From Chromera velia (taxonomy: Eukaryota; Sar; Chromeraceae), in NCBI GenBank assembly GCA_018398765.1, contig JAHBMJ010005851.1, forward strand, positions 8,612 to 63,752: a stretch of DNA of 55,141 nt. Reading direction: 5' to 3'. How positions within the stretch are numbered: the first letter of the stretch is position 1; every line of letters begins with the position of its first letter. Positions 36,301-47,842 of the stretch are shown here, piece by piece. The notes beneath the pieces were generated by a model. That model ran no database searches, was not told the origin of the DNA, and saw nothing but the letters and a program-made list of their open reading frames with translations. The position numbers and the translations under genes are program-made.

Positions 36301-38855
36301 GGCCATGATGGAGCGGATGGCTGCGGAGAGACCCTTGTTGGGTTTGGCCTCGACGAGACGGAGAAACTGCACGCAGGCAGGCAGGCAGGCAGGAAGGAAG
36401 GCAGAAAGAAAGAAAGAAAGAAAAAAAGAAAGAAAGAAAGAAAGAAAAAAAAAAACAGAGGCATTCTCTTGATGTGTTGCAATTTCATGTTTAGCTCTGC
36501 TTCTGTCAAACTGGCTGTGTGGCTCGCCTCGCAACCTTCAACGAATGTTGCAAAGGGGGAAAAAATCAAAGAGAGAAAGAAAATGTCGGGAAGGAAGCCA
36601 ACGAGCATCAGTGGACAGAGAACGAAATGAACACTTCCACTTAAGAAGAAATTGGTGGAGAGGAAAACGCGCAAAGCGGAGCACGAGGGCGCAGGCAGGG
36701 AAGAACAGTGAGAAAAGAAGAGGACAAGCAAAGAGGGAAAGAAAGGAAAGAAAATATGGAACTCAAAGATCTACGCCACCAACTAACTGGAGGAGGCCGC
36801 AGCCCACAAAAGCACAGCCCGATGAAAAAAACACATGTGCACATTTCAACGTACCGCAGGATCGCTCAGCGTGAGAGCCGACAGCAGCGTGGCCAGTGCC
36901 TCGGACACCCACTGCTCGCTCCACCATGCCCCCAAAGAACACGCCACCCCGATCCACATGCGCGAACACGCCTGACAAAGGCTCTCTGCAGCCTCCAACG
37001 TGGCCAGTCTGGGGTCCCGCACGGACGGCAGGACCTCCCCCGAGTCCCCCCCCGCCGGCAACAGGATGCACTCTGGAAGCACAATCGTCCCAGCAGTAGC
37101 AACACCTCTTCGGGTCCCGTGGGTATCGGGAACTAGGACAACGTCTAGTTTCGGGAACGGGAAAGGGGAGCAGAAGTACTCCTCGTAGTAAAATACTAGT
37201 GCAGCCATGAGATCAAAAACGAAGTCGTACTGGAGTTTTCTGATCAAGGGGAGTCGGCAATACAAACCCAAAGACAGGCCGGAGGAAGCGGTCTCGGATA
37301 CCTTCGCAAAAGTACCCACGGCCAGTTGGACCGTTTGCGCACACAGCGATGGAGTTTTCTTGAACTCCCATAACTTCACTGAAGCGTGGGGGGCTCTTTC
37401 TATGAGATCTTTGGGAAATAAGGGCGATACGCCCCCTCCCCTCTCACCCCTCCGTTCGTCGTTCTCTGCTAACCAACGCTGTTGGCCTGCTGTTGCCTCC
37501 CCAATGAGCCTGTCCCTCTCCCCCGCCATATCTGCAACCACCCTCTGTACAGGCGAACTTGCAACAACCACAGCGGCTGCAGGGGCCAAGACGGAGATCC
37601 TCCACTTCCCCCTGATGTCCGGTTGGTCGAAACAGGGGAACACCCGGTGGGCCTCAAAGTCGGCCAGGTTACTCCACATGAATTCCTCCTTCTCTGCCTC
37701 CACGTACTGCTGATGCAACCCGATACCGGTGCGGTCGTAGTCACACGTGTAGGAGATAAAAATCTGGTTATGGTGCTTTAACAAATCTCCCGTGACTTCC
37801 AACCGATGACGGGACCAGAGGGCCCGGCCAGACACAAAGGGCCGAAACCCCTCCGGGATGGGACGGCCGTCCGACCCGATGAACGTGCCGTTAATCCGCA
37901 ACACCGAGATGTTTGCTCCTGAGAAATCAATAAAGATGCCCTGTTCTGGGTACCTGTGTCTAAATTTGATCGTCATCTCACCCTGATACAGCCCCCCCGG
38001 GCGAATCCACAGCAGAACCTCATACTCCACGTGGGACACCACACGGGCACGGGCCTCTGCCTCTTTCTGGTGCAAGACGTCTGGGTCACCCACCTGAAAG
38101 ACAGAAAACACAGACAGAAATAATAGTGACATCAAAATTCTGTTCTCTACTTTCTCAGATGGAGGGAGGCACGCTCGTTCATGCATCTCTTTTTCTTCTC
38201 CTCCTTCTAAACATGGACGGCCAACCTCATGCATGCGGGAGGAACATCTAGACGCACCGGCATAGCAGCAATTCACCGACAAGTGCCCAGCCAGCCGTCC
38301 AATCGTCCAATCAATGAGTCAATCCCTCCCAGGCTACTTAATTCTCCCAGCAGCTGAGCTGACTTACTTACCTCTGTATCGACCCTCTCTTGACGAAAGC
38401 GACGAGGATCGGAGGACCCCGAGAGGAGAGAGAACAAAGAGCTCAGCGTCTTCCCTGTGAACCAGACGGAAGCCCCGACTGCATGCACAAGGAGATCAAT
38501 ACATGCATACATACATACATACATGTATACATAGATGTGGGGTTGCGTCTCTGTCTCTCAAAGAAGAAGAACGTATTCATAGACAGCGAACGACTGTATT
38601 ATTTCGCAATCCGAATTCCAACTTCACACGGAAGAAGGGAGCCCTCGAATACAAGGAACGATTGGAGAGGGAGAAAGAGCAAGGAAGGGAGGAAGGAGGG
38701 AAGCTATACTCACCAGCACCCGCAAGGAGCAGACCATGGTAAGGAGAGGCGCTGCCTGCAGGACAAAACGGGGCAGTCGACAACATTTTTTCAATACTTT
38801 TGACTGAATGTCGTGAGAGCGGCTTGCACGAATCAGCAGAAGAGGAGCCGAGCAT
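30493..38855 (-). CDS. M1 aminopeptidase N-like protein, catalytic motifs lost
   Basis: Exons (minus order): 38855-38714, 38478-38372, 38093-36855, 36366-33670, 33307-33188, 32895-32578, 32212-32150, 31969-31856, 31474-31388, 31135-31088, 30681-30493, giving about 1707 residues in phase. The start is marked by EAEARARVVSHVEYEV, then YDRTGIGLH, FPCFDQPDIRGKW and GKGASIMKQL. The later WLGRSGVNT, the LLWEALWEMVRDRQM helical region and the LFPLHSCDQKTISATLELIK end match the bacterial (actinobacterial-type) aminopeptidase N layout, including its ERAP1-like C-terminal domain. However, the zinc site HExxH is QACSR (457-461) and GAMEN has become GVATAG (413-418); only the distal Glu (481, in WVSEALA) remains. 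The protein is therefore probably a non-catalytic scaffold or regulator. It is twice the usual length because of Gly/Ser/Arg-rich inserts in exon 4. The first exon and its start are tentative. TAF2 is another dead M1 relative, but the FDQPD and C-terminal motifs favour PepN. Confidence 0.8.
31647..31742 (+). repeat. (CA)n/(CACACT)n microsatellite in an M1-like gene intron
   Basis: CA repeats interrupted by CACACT units. On the coding (minus) strand this is a TG-rich intron. Confidence 0.9.
33333..33390 (+). repeat. (CA)n(GA)n microsatellite
   Basis: On the minus (coding) strand this is CT then TG repeats, lying about 30 bases upstream of the CTGCAG acceptor of exon 5 of the M1-like gene. Confidence 0.88.
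36380..36455 (+). repeat. GGCA and GAAA tetranucleotide repeats
   Basis: GGCAGGCAGGCA is followed by GAAA repeats, in the intron just upstream (on the minus strand) of the exon 4 acceptor of the M1-like gene, where it gives a pyrimidine-rich tract. Confidence 0.88.
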
Positions 38856-39959
38856 GGGCTGTCAGGAAGAGAAGGCATTCCCCCTTTTCCTTCATGCAGA
38901 CAGTTAAGCGGACTTCCAGGTCCCACTTTGGTGGGGGGTGCTTGTGGGAAGCACTGCCGCATTCGAGGAGTCGAGGGGGGGAGGATCTAGAAGATCGAAG
39001 GGAGAAGATGGTGGCACGACGGAGAGAACTTGAGAATGGCATTAGAGAGAAAAGAGGCGCATAGAAGGTCGGTAGGAACACGATTAAGGGAGATTGGCAA
39101 TTAAGCAGGCAGGAAAGCATCTCAGTCTACTCAAAAGCAAGTTGCCGTGGAAGACATGGACGAAAGGAAACGGGGAAAGAGGCCAGACAGAGCAGACACT
39201 TGAGCCCCTGTCCAATTTTGTCCGACCCACCTCCAGACTGCCACGGCTTCGGCATTCTCTTCTCAAAACAGAACACACACACAGTGATTGTCTAAGGAAG
39301 CCTTCAAGGAAGACACCTGGTCAACAACACTCCCGCATCATGCAGTCACTTCGTTCAGTCTGCCTGAAGGGCAAAGCTCTCGAACAAGAAGCGAGACAGA
39401 CTTCGTGACATTCACCCCGATTCTCACACATGCTGATACAGAGAGTATGATGCAGACCCATATGTGTGATAGCATGGCAAGGCGTCTGGTCTTGACACCT
39501 CAGTGTATATGTCTTCGTTCTAGGTCAAAGAGTCTGACCGTCTCCTTGAAGGACAAGGGATGTCATGCAGACGCGAGGAATGACGATTTGGGCTCATTCG
39601 CGATGATCACGCGAGGATGACGTCGCGCGTGCGCGCTGTTCGCGGCCGCCGCGCCGCGGGGCGCGCCCCCGCGGCCGGGCCGTCAAGGATCCGTCAGATA
39701 GAGCTTTTCAGCTAGGGAGTCAACTGAATGACAATTATTAATAATGACACAAGAGAGGCCCAAGGAGGACTTCTGCTGATAGTGTTCCACTGCAGCTTCT
39801 GAAAACTGTCGCCCTTGGATGCGGACGGTTGCATCATTTTTTTGGCAGACGTGGAGACACTGCGGTGCACCGAGAACATCCGGCATTGGCGTATGCATGC
39901 TCGATCGTGACAGAAGAAGATCTCTCTTCGCTTCCAAATGCTTTTGAGCCGTGCAGAAA
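38856..39959. other. Divergent intergenic region
   Basis: The M1-like gene (-) and the CCCH-ACT gene (+) point away from each other here, so it should hold both promoters. No gene or obvious TATA-like element is recognised. It contains the GC-rich island described separately. Confidence 0.55.
39605..39690. other. Extremely GC-rich, CpG-dense 80-bp island
   Basis: A stretch of about 75 bases (for example GCGGCCGCCGCGCCGCGGGG and GCGCGCCCCCGCGGCCGGGC) is almost purely G and C between sequences of ordinary composition. It lies in the shared upstream region of two divergent genes. Confidence 0.85.
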
Positions 39960-40379
39960 ATGGTGAAGCGCTACGAGGTAGGCATGCGCTGAGGACAACC
40001 TTTGTTTTCAGATTTGACTCTTTGGTTTTTCCCTTTGGGCATTTTCCCGTCTCCGTCTCTCCGTCTCCTCCCTGTCTCCATCCCACTCCCCCCTTCCTTT
40101 CTGCTGTCTGTGATCGCAGAAGACCCAGATGTGCCCGTGGCTGGCAAAGGGGTTCTGCAAGAGGGGCGAAAAGTGCGACTTTGCCCATTCGGAAGATGTC
40201 AGTGTCTGTTCGCGCATTTATTGAGAGTTGCAGTTGCATGCGCCGGAGAGATCATATTCTGTGTACTGCAGGGAAGCCGTAAGGCAAGAGAGAATCGTCA
40301 TTTCGTTGCGCACTGCCTTTCACACGGCCCTGAAAGAAATGTCCACCCCCCGCCTCCCTCCCTGTCCCTCTCCCTCTCC

Positions 40380-40416
<37 letters not shown>

Positions 40417-41382
40417 TCTCCAGCTATTACTGTGTGCTTCAGGCAAAAGGAGCATGAACAGAAGGAGACATCCCTTGGGCATATTTCCCTTGAATCCATT
40501 TTTCAACTGCCTTTCTGTTGTCACAGACTGCTTGTTTGAAAACTGTCAGGTGCTTCTACGAAGCTTCTGTCTCCACACAATCGGCTTGAGCCCTTCAGCT
40601 CAAAAGAATTCTCTGTAGCCAACAACAGAGAAGTCGTCCTGTGCATATTTGAATGCAATATTTTTCGCGGCACTTGATTTGCAGGAGCTGAGAAGTCGCC
40701 CAGACCTGAAAAAGACCAGGCTGTCAGTTTGGTCCTTTGAGCGTCAAGTCTGGTTCTCTGTGTTTCCACCTGTCCCTTCAACTTTCTGCAGCGTCCGTCT
40801 GACCATCACCCTGCCCACTCGGTCGTACAGCGTGCGGGTTTTTCGCCATTCGTTTTCGATCCTGTCGGCCTCTTTTTGCATTCATGACCGCTTTTGTAAC
40901 TTCGTGGCAAGGATCACTGATTTCTGGCTCCGGCAATTATCAGCATTGCGTCGTCTCTCCGAATGTTCGAATGGTTTTTTTTGTCTTCCCCCTGTATGTG
41001 TCTTCATCTTTGAGTGTTGTTTTGTGCAGGTGTGTCGCATTCATGAAGGGTGAATGCCTCTTGCAAAGCGATCAATGCGAGTCAGTCAGTTGTTTCATTT
41101 CTTTCTCCATTTCTTGATTCTTTCTCCCCCCCCCCTTTTTCTGGCACTCTTTTTTTCTTGAGAAGAACGAAACACGTACTGTGAACCCACCTAGTGGTTC
41201 CCTGCGTGCGTCAATGCTTGGTTCTCGACCGCCCACGCGTACACACCCACGATGCTTGTTTTCTCTTCCTTCTAAGTGAATCCGTAACGGTGAGAGTCTC
41301 GTTTTGATTGCCCTCCTTGATTTCAACAGCTTTTCTTTCTTTCGTTTTTTCTTTCTTTCTTTCTTTCTTTCTTTTCTTTCTT

Positions 41383-41451
<69 letters not shown>

Positions 41452-43172
41452 ATGTGTGTGTAGATTTGCCCACGGAGAGGAGGAACGGAGGTTCACCGAC
41501 GACTGTTGGAAGACTCAAATCTGCAAAAAGTGGCTGAAGGGAGAGTGCACAAAGAGAAACCCTCAGGAGTGCAGCTGGGCTCACGGACACGATGAGTGAG
41601 TGAGTGAGTGAGTGAGTGAGTGAGTGAGTGACTGACTGACTGACTGACTGACTGAGTTGGCGGGGTGAGTGGGTGGGTGGGTGGGCGAGTGCACGAGTAA
41701 AAGGTGTAAAGAGGGGCGATGGAAAAAGTCACTGCGAGCTTCTGCAAGTCTGCCTTCGTGCTTTCACCATTTCGGAAACCCGCAATTGTGCCGAACGGGA
41801 TTGTTCGAGATTCGAACGATGGTAGTTGGGAGCACCCTGGCACTAGCTTCATATGCTGTTCCTTCCGTGTTCATGTATGCCTTAGCAGGACGTCTGACTG
41901 TCAGACCAAGCCCGAGCGAGCGTCGAGGAAAAACGAAAGAAGGGGAGTTCATGTGAGAGGACAGGGAAGGAGCAGCCATGCGAAGGGGCACCATGCTGCT
42001 TTTGCCGGTCTTCATATTCATCTCCCTTCCTCCCTTTCCCCTTTTTGCATGCAGGTTGAGGGTGCCTTCCACAAGCAGTCTGCCCTCCTCTTCTTCCTCT
42101 TCCCCCCCCTCCAGCTCGTCGAGGCCCCCTCCCAATCCCGACTCCTCAACCCCCTGTGCGGCCTTGTCGACTTCCCCTTCTCCTTCCTCACCCACTTCCC
42201 CGAAACTTCCAAATGCGTCAGCCGGAGGAGAGACTGACCTAAAGACGCTACTGCGCACAATGGCTCCCATACTAGATCCTAAAAGGTAAGGATGTGCGCG
42301 GGAAAATCGCATCGACACAACCGCATGTGGTGCTCTTGCTCACGCGAGAGCTCTGTCTTCATGAAACTTCAAGTAAAGAAAAAACAAAGAGCACCTATTC
42401 GAGAATTTGATTCCTTTCTGAACCTGCTGGCGGTTACGAAAGATCGATTTTCCGGCTGAAGTGGAATATGATTGATTCTGTAGATTTCTTGATGGTTCTC
42501 TGCGATTGAGCATGACAGGAACAAAACAAAGTGTTTGATTTTATGCAAATAACCCAGCATCATTTAGACGTACCGGTCGTTCTCATGTGTTTTGCGCCCA
42601 CAAGGCACGAATCGGCAGCGAGAAAATCAACTACACAATATGTACTGCTTTCGTTTATTCTTGACACGCATTTGCTCTCTCTCGCTGTTCTGATGGAAGC
42701 TGCAGCAACGAAGGGTATCTCTCGATCAATCTCCTGTGAATTGATTTCATGTATGCATGCATCTGATCTAACGGCCCCTGCCTGCAGGTACGTCTACGTC
42801 GCGTTGAAGAATCCCAGTTGCCTGCCGTTCCTGAAGCCCCGCATGGTTTTCTGGGAAGAAGAGGGGCTCTGTGCGATTGTGTGCGCACAGGAGGCGAGGG
42901 AGTCCGGTCTGATGGGGGACGCCTCCTTCCCCTGTCGGAGGATCACGCTCTCTGTGCACTCTGCGTTGGATGCCGTGGGCTTCCTGGCAGCAGTCACCAC
43001 CGCACTTGCACAGAAGGGCATAAGCACGAACGCCGTGGCGGCGCTGTGCCACGATCACCTCTTTGTGCCTGAAGAGGATGCCGAGAAGGCGGTGGAAGTC
43101 CTGCTGAACATTTCGGGCCCGGAAGGTAAAAGTGGGAGTGGACTGCATGAGCAAGAGGGAGTAGAGCGGTAG
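39960..43172 (+). CDS. Triple CCCH zinc-finger protein fused to an ACT/DUF2241-like domain
   Basis: Exons 39960-39977, 40120-40197, 40685-40722, 41030-41080, 41464-41595, 42055-42285 and 42788-43172 join in phase to about 310 residues. Finger 1 (C11, C19, C25, H29) is C-x7-C-x5-C-x3-H. Finger 2 (C46, C54, C61, H65), after the RPDLKKTRLC lead-in typical of RNA-binding CCCH proteins, is C-x7-C-x6-C-x3-H and is split by an intron. Finger 3 (C82, C90, C98, H102) is C-x7-C-x7-C-x3-H. A Ser/Pro linker follows, then TDLKTLLRTMAPILDPKRYV, FWEEEGLCAIV, RRITLSVHSALDAVGF, GISTNAVAAL and HDHLFVPEEDAEKAVEVL. These are the blocks of a small ACT-like family (DUF2241/ACT_7) I know from bacteria. RNA binding plus small-molecule sensing is inference. 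Alternative: the zinc-finger gene stops at the TGA at 41597 and a second gene starts at ATG 41978. Confidence 0.75.
41340..41460 (+). repeat. (TTTC)n(CT)n(TG)n repeat ending near a TAG acceptor
   Basis: TTTC, CT and TG repeats follow one another and end GTGTGTGTAG before exon 5 of the CCCH-ACT gene at 41464. This is one of the few introns here that does not end in CAG. Confidence 0.85.
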
Positions 43173-44874
43173 CAGGATGGGGCAGTGGATCTTATGAGCA
43201 ACTTTCATGGGCGACTCTGAAAAGAATGATTTAGTGGCTACCCTATCGCATTCTTAATCGCATTTGGGAGTGATTGGGAGAATTGGAATATCTAATGAAG
43301 AATGTGGACTCCTATTTTCCCATTTTAAAACAATTTAAAAATATTTTTTTCTATATCAAAAACTTAAAGTTGATAAAAACTTAGTGTATCAAGCTCTTTA
43401 AGCCTGTTTTTTTTTGCATAAAGATTCTAAACCTCAAATATTTTATATCGATCTAAATAGTATCAATTATAGGTTTACATAAACATGTAGTCCAAATTAA
43501 TAATTATAATTTTAGATTTCTAATTTGAACTCAAATTTACTTTTCTACTTGAAAATCAAGAACGTTTTCAATCAGAAATTTTTTACTAGTAATGATTGAC
43601 AGTAGACATACCTAGATACACTACCCATGCCTAGTAGACCCATGCAGGCTCTGACCAACCATACAATTTATCAGAGAATTAAGGCATGACAAGCAAATTC
43701 TGTTTGCATCCATTTACCTTAATTGAATTATTAAAGATAGTACTTGAAGGTGATAGTGAAGATGCAAATGTCATGGTTGCTATTGCATTACTAGTTCTAG
43801 CTATTATCATGATTAATCTAGACTAATTATACCAATTAAATTTGTTTTATTTATTAATTTTGTTGCTGAAAGTATGTATAGCTTAACGGCTTTAACTGTC
43901 TATAATCATATTAATCTAATTAATGATTTTATTATTAAATTAATTGATGATTGTATGAGGGTTTTGTTATGTATGTCGCATTTTTTTTTTTCTAATTAAT
44001 GTCTAAGCTATACTAAGCTAGTCTAAGCTGAATCTAACTGCTTACCTTTTGGCCAATACGCCATTCAATACAGACACAATCGGCTACAGTTCTATCGGTT
44101 GATTACAGAAGTGTTACAGCATGTTACAGCTTGCCGTACACATACATTCGGGGCCAACATCATCATTGCATTCGTAGCTAAAAGATGCTAAAAGATGGCC
44201 AATTAAAAGGTAACGCAGCGCGTTACTTTAATTTTGCGGTGAAAAGTAAATCTCAGGTCGCGTGTACCATCGCGCGCAATATTTTTTGGGGGGGGGGGAA
44301 AGCATTTTCAATGAATGATCGCGCGCAACATCGCGCATCATCGCGCAACATCATATCAATATACGTACACTTTCGATCAAGATCTTCATTTCATGCAACG
44401 AAGATGCCTCCAACATCCTTCAACCTCATAGCATGCAAGAAAAAAACAAAAGCAGCCTCTTTCCACTCAAATACAATCTGAAAACTAAGAAGAACCTTTG
44501 CCAAACCTCTCGTATTGGAAGAGCAGAAGAGCTACGACCAGCTTTGCAAATGCTTCCCTTCCAAACAACATTGAGTGACTCTCTTCTTCTTCTTTCCATC
44601 CTTCCTTCCTTCCTTTGATTTTCTTCCAACGAAGGAAGTTTCATGGGAAGCGTAGGCCTACCACAGAAGCCAACACAGCCTGTTGTTGCCTTTCGACCGC
44701 ATACCATCCATCGGGCAATTCAGGATCACAAAGCGCAGATTATCGGACCCGTTTGTCTCCTCACTCCTTCGGAGACAGAGGAGAGGATGCACGAACAAAT
44801 AATATCGATACATCGGTAACGATCGGTAATCGCGCTCACCTTTTCCAAGCATTCCAGCAGAGCGCTCTGCAGCC
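43173..44874. other. AT-rich intergenic region
   Basis: From about 43240 to 44060 the sequence is strongly AT-rich with no open frame of interest. A short G run lies near 44288. No gene is recognised up to the start of the next CCCH gene. Confidence 0.65.
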
Positions 44875-46971
44875 ATGCAGAGGAGGGGCTACTACGGCAA
44901 CTCTCTGGTAGCTGGAGGTGCACGACCCAAGTTTCCAAACCATGCACCGAGACCATGCACACGTGGATCTTCCCAGCACTGAGACAAGGAGGACAACAGC
45001 AGCAGCAACAATAGAAGATCTCTCAGTCTGCACTGCAAGTGCAAAGACCATATCTTTTTAGCGGCACTATCAGACCGCGGCCGCGCATCTCACTCAGCCT
45101 AACACCCAACCGGCGCTCGCCAACACAAAAGGAAAATCTGCGTTTTGTCGTTTCTTCGACGGGTACGGGTTCTGCAGGAATGACAACTGCACAAGCATCA
45201 TATCAGGGATCGTGAGCTTTGTCGGGGGCGGGGAGGGAGATCTGCATTGCAATATCACAAGATTTCGATTTCAATTTGTTCAATTTCTTTGTTTAGTTGG
45301 GCAACAGGGGGTCTTCTGCAGGATGGTCATTACCACAATGATGTTGCGTACTTCCACGTTGCTCAGTGGGACAAGTACACTCGCGAGCAGCCGCGAGCAG
45401 CGTGGTTCATTCATCCACGACCGCTCTCGAGTGAAGATCTGCATGCACTTTCTGGCAGACCGGCTCTTGCAGAAAGATGGACTGCACTTACCGCCATGAG
45501 ACTGAACTACCCTGCAAGAAGCGCCCGACGTGCCAAGTATTCGAGTTCTCAGGTGCGCTTGCTTTAATTGTCGATCGACTAATGCGTGTCTCGTCAAGTT
45601 GCCCCTATCGTTTCTCTGCTGAAGTCATTAAGTATTCCTGTTGTCTCTAACCAATAATGCATTGACCTTCATGAGTTTCAATTCTGGCGTTGATCTCACA
45701 ATGATTGTTACAGTATTAATATCTTGCTCCATCTTACAATGTTTTATACCTGCAGGAGAGTGCGAAGACAACAACTGCCCGTACAGGCACGTTGCTCTGT
45801 TGCATGTGTATCCTGTAGGAGAGGATCCTGACGGCCTTCATTTTGTGCCTGACTGCTCACCGCCCTCTGAGTTCGGCGAGTCCGTAGAGGTCTGTTTGCA
45901 TTCTATTGCATGTTGATTGCATACCTTTCGTTTTTTTGTCCGTTTGTATGTCTCTCGGTCTGTTTGTCTCTTTAACTGTGTAAATGTTTGTGTTTGTTTT
46001 TCTGTGTATCTGTCGGTCGGGCAGTCGTTTCTTTTCTTAAGATTTTCTTCCCCTGTCTCTGATGTTCCACTGAGTCCGTCGGTATGACATAGCCGACTGA
46101 CGCTGATGTGTTATAAAGCTTTTCTCGCGAGAGAATGCTGACATTGGGATCGCGGAGGGTAGCGGAGAACAGAATTCTGAGACTGCACACTCGATCTCTC
46201 TCAGGGCATTCACTGTGGCAGAGAGACTTTTCAATCCAGGCCAATCCCTCTCCGAGAAGGACCTTCACACGTTGCTGTGTCTCTTGTTCAAGCACGTTCA
46301 TGTTCGGGCTCAGCATGCATAGAGAGATGAAGAAGGGGGCCTAGTGATTCAGAGTGCGGAAGATGTGATGGCCGATCTTCTTGCCAACCCAAAGGCATTC
46401 TGTGAGAGGAACAGACGCATTCAGGCGGCTCTCCTTCTCCCTCTTATCCTGACTGCGTCCGTGTCGGACAAGGAAGGCGAGGACGCCGGCCTTTCATACG
46501 CTGAAAGTATTGTGGTGGCCCTGATCAAAGCAGCAAATGAGGACTTGTCTGCTTTAGAAGTCAGCGTTCTTTTGTTCGCTCAGTATATTTGTGTCCATAG
46601 TGCTGAGTTCAGAATCCTGAAGTTTGAGGAAACGGAAGTCTACCTTTACGGCAGCATGTCGTGCGCAACTAGAAAGGGACTTTGCAGACTGTCAGCTCGT
46701 CAGTCGTGGGAGAGAAGAAGACCAGTCTCCGTTTCTGAAACAGACTCTCAGTGGGGGAGCTTCTAGCATAAGTGGGCTTTTCATCGAGCTTGACATGGAC
46801 GAAAAGACTGCTTTCCGAGTACTACCTGACCGCCACTGGTACTCCCTGGCCCTGTACACTAAATATGAAGAAGGGGGGAGGAAGAGAGAGAAGAAGACAA
46901 TGGAAGCGCTTCTCTGTGAGGTGCAGGCGGCGGTACAGGCTTTGGAGGCATCAAAGGAAAAGGAGAATTAG
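44875..46971 (+). pseudogene. CCCH zinc-finger gene with frame breaks (probable pseudogene)
   Basis: Fingers of a different spacing from the upstream gene. Finger A begins C-x8-C-x4-C at SAFCRFFDGYGFCRNDNC (exon 45062-45211), but its final His is not in register; a related block YFHVAQWDKY follows near 45350. Finger B is KICMHFLADRL then CRKMDCTYRHE near 45435-45500, in two frames because of one extra base near 45468. Finger C, CQVFEFSGECEDNNCPYRH (C-x8-C-x4-C-x3-H), is complete across the intron 45555-45755. A perfect 10-bp duplication (CGCGAGCAGC twice, about 45383-45403) also shifts frame. Downstream, a helical region (SLSEKDLHTLLCLLFKHVH and EDVMADLLANP) is cut by an in-frame TAG at about 46319-46321. 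A last exon ends with TAG at 46971. The start (44875, exon to 44907) is tentative. Assembly errors could explain part of this. Confidence 0.6.
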
Positions 46972-47640
46972 AAGGTGTCTATCCGAAGGGCGTATGCATG
47001 CAGTGAGTGACTGAGTGAACGATAGGTTAGAAAGGGATGAAAGGAGTCGATCGATATCCATGCATCGATCCTTCATGACGGTATGCATCTATCGAAGGGC
47101 CACGTGCGGGGTCCTGCATGCAGGGGGAGCATTTGCATCGATTATTGCGCGCGTGGATTGCAGATGCCACCAGGCCGACTGGCCGACAGGGAGGAGAATC
47201 TGATTCGACCAACCGACCTAACAGCTAGTGCGTTGTATGAAAACTTCGGCGCTGTGGTTGTTTTCACTTCCTTTCGGAATCTCTTGAGAGCTGCATTGCG
47301 GATTGCTTTCTTCTTTTACCAAAAGAAAGAAAGACGACATCTGAATAGATTTTGACTGCCGTTGACAGATCTAACTATGCATTAATTGCATGAAGGCAGC
47401 ACCTCTTGAACTGCTTCATGCTGAGCTGTTTACTGCTTGGACATAATCTTGCATGGACTGCATGGCATTGCTTTCAATCGATCATGTTAGCGATTATGAT
47501 TGACTTCTGCCTATTGAGCCACACGCAACACTGGCGCACTGATCGGTCCTGATTTGCTTTTCTGTTTAAAACCAAATGTTTGACTCCGAAAACGTTTTTT
47601 GTCCTTCTGACTTGACAATGTTTTCTTCTTTGATTTGACA

Positions 47641-47644
<4 letters not shown>

Positions 47645-47690
<46 letters not shown>

Positions 47691-47743
47691 CCGTGGCTTC
47701 GTGCAGGGCTTATGATCCTGGCCTGCTGCTGTCCGTCGTGTGT

Positions 47744-47781
<38 letters not shown>

Positions 47782-47799
47782 CTCTCTCTCTCTCTCTCT

Positions 47800-47842
<43 letters not shown>

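Noticed and set aside
30493..38855. TAF2 as the identity of the M1-like gene.
   Set aside because: TAF2 is also a dead M1 relative, but YDRTGIGLH, FPCFDQPD, WLGRSGVNT and the ALWEMVRD region follow the PepN-type aminopeptidase through to its C-terminal domain.
41030..41080. A suspected frameshift in the second CCCH finger.
   Set aside because: Re-reading the junction (CT followed by GTGTGTCGC) restores phase, and the finger is intact.
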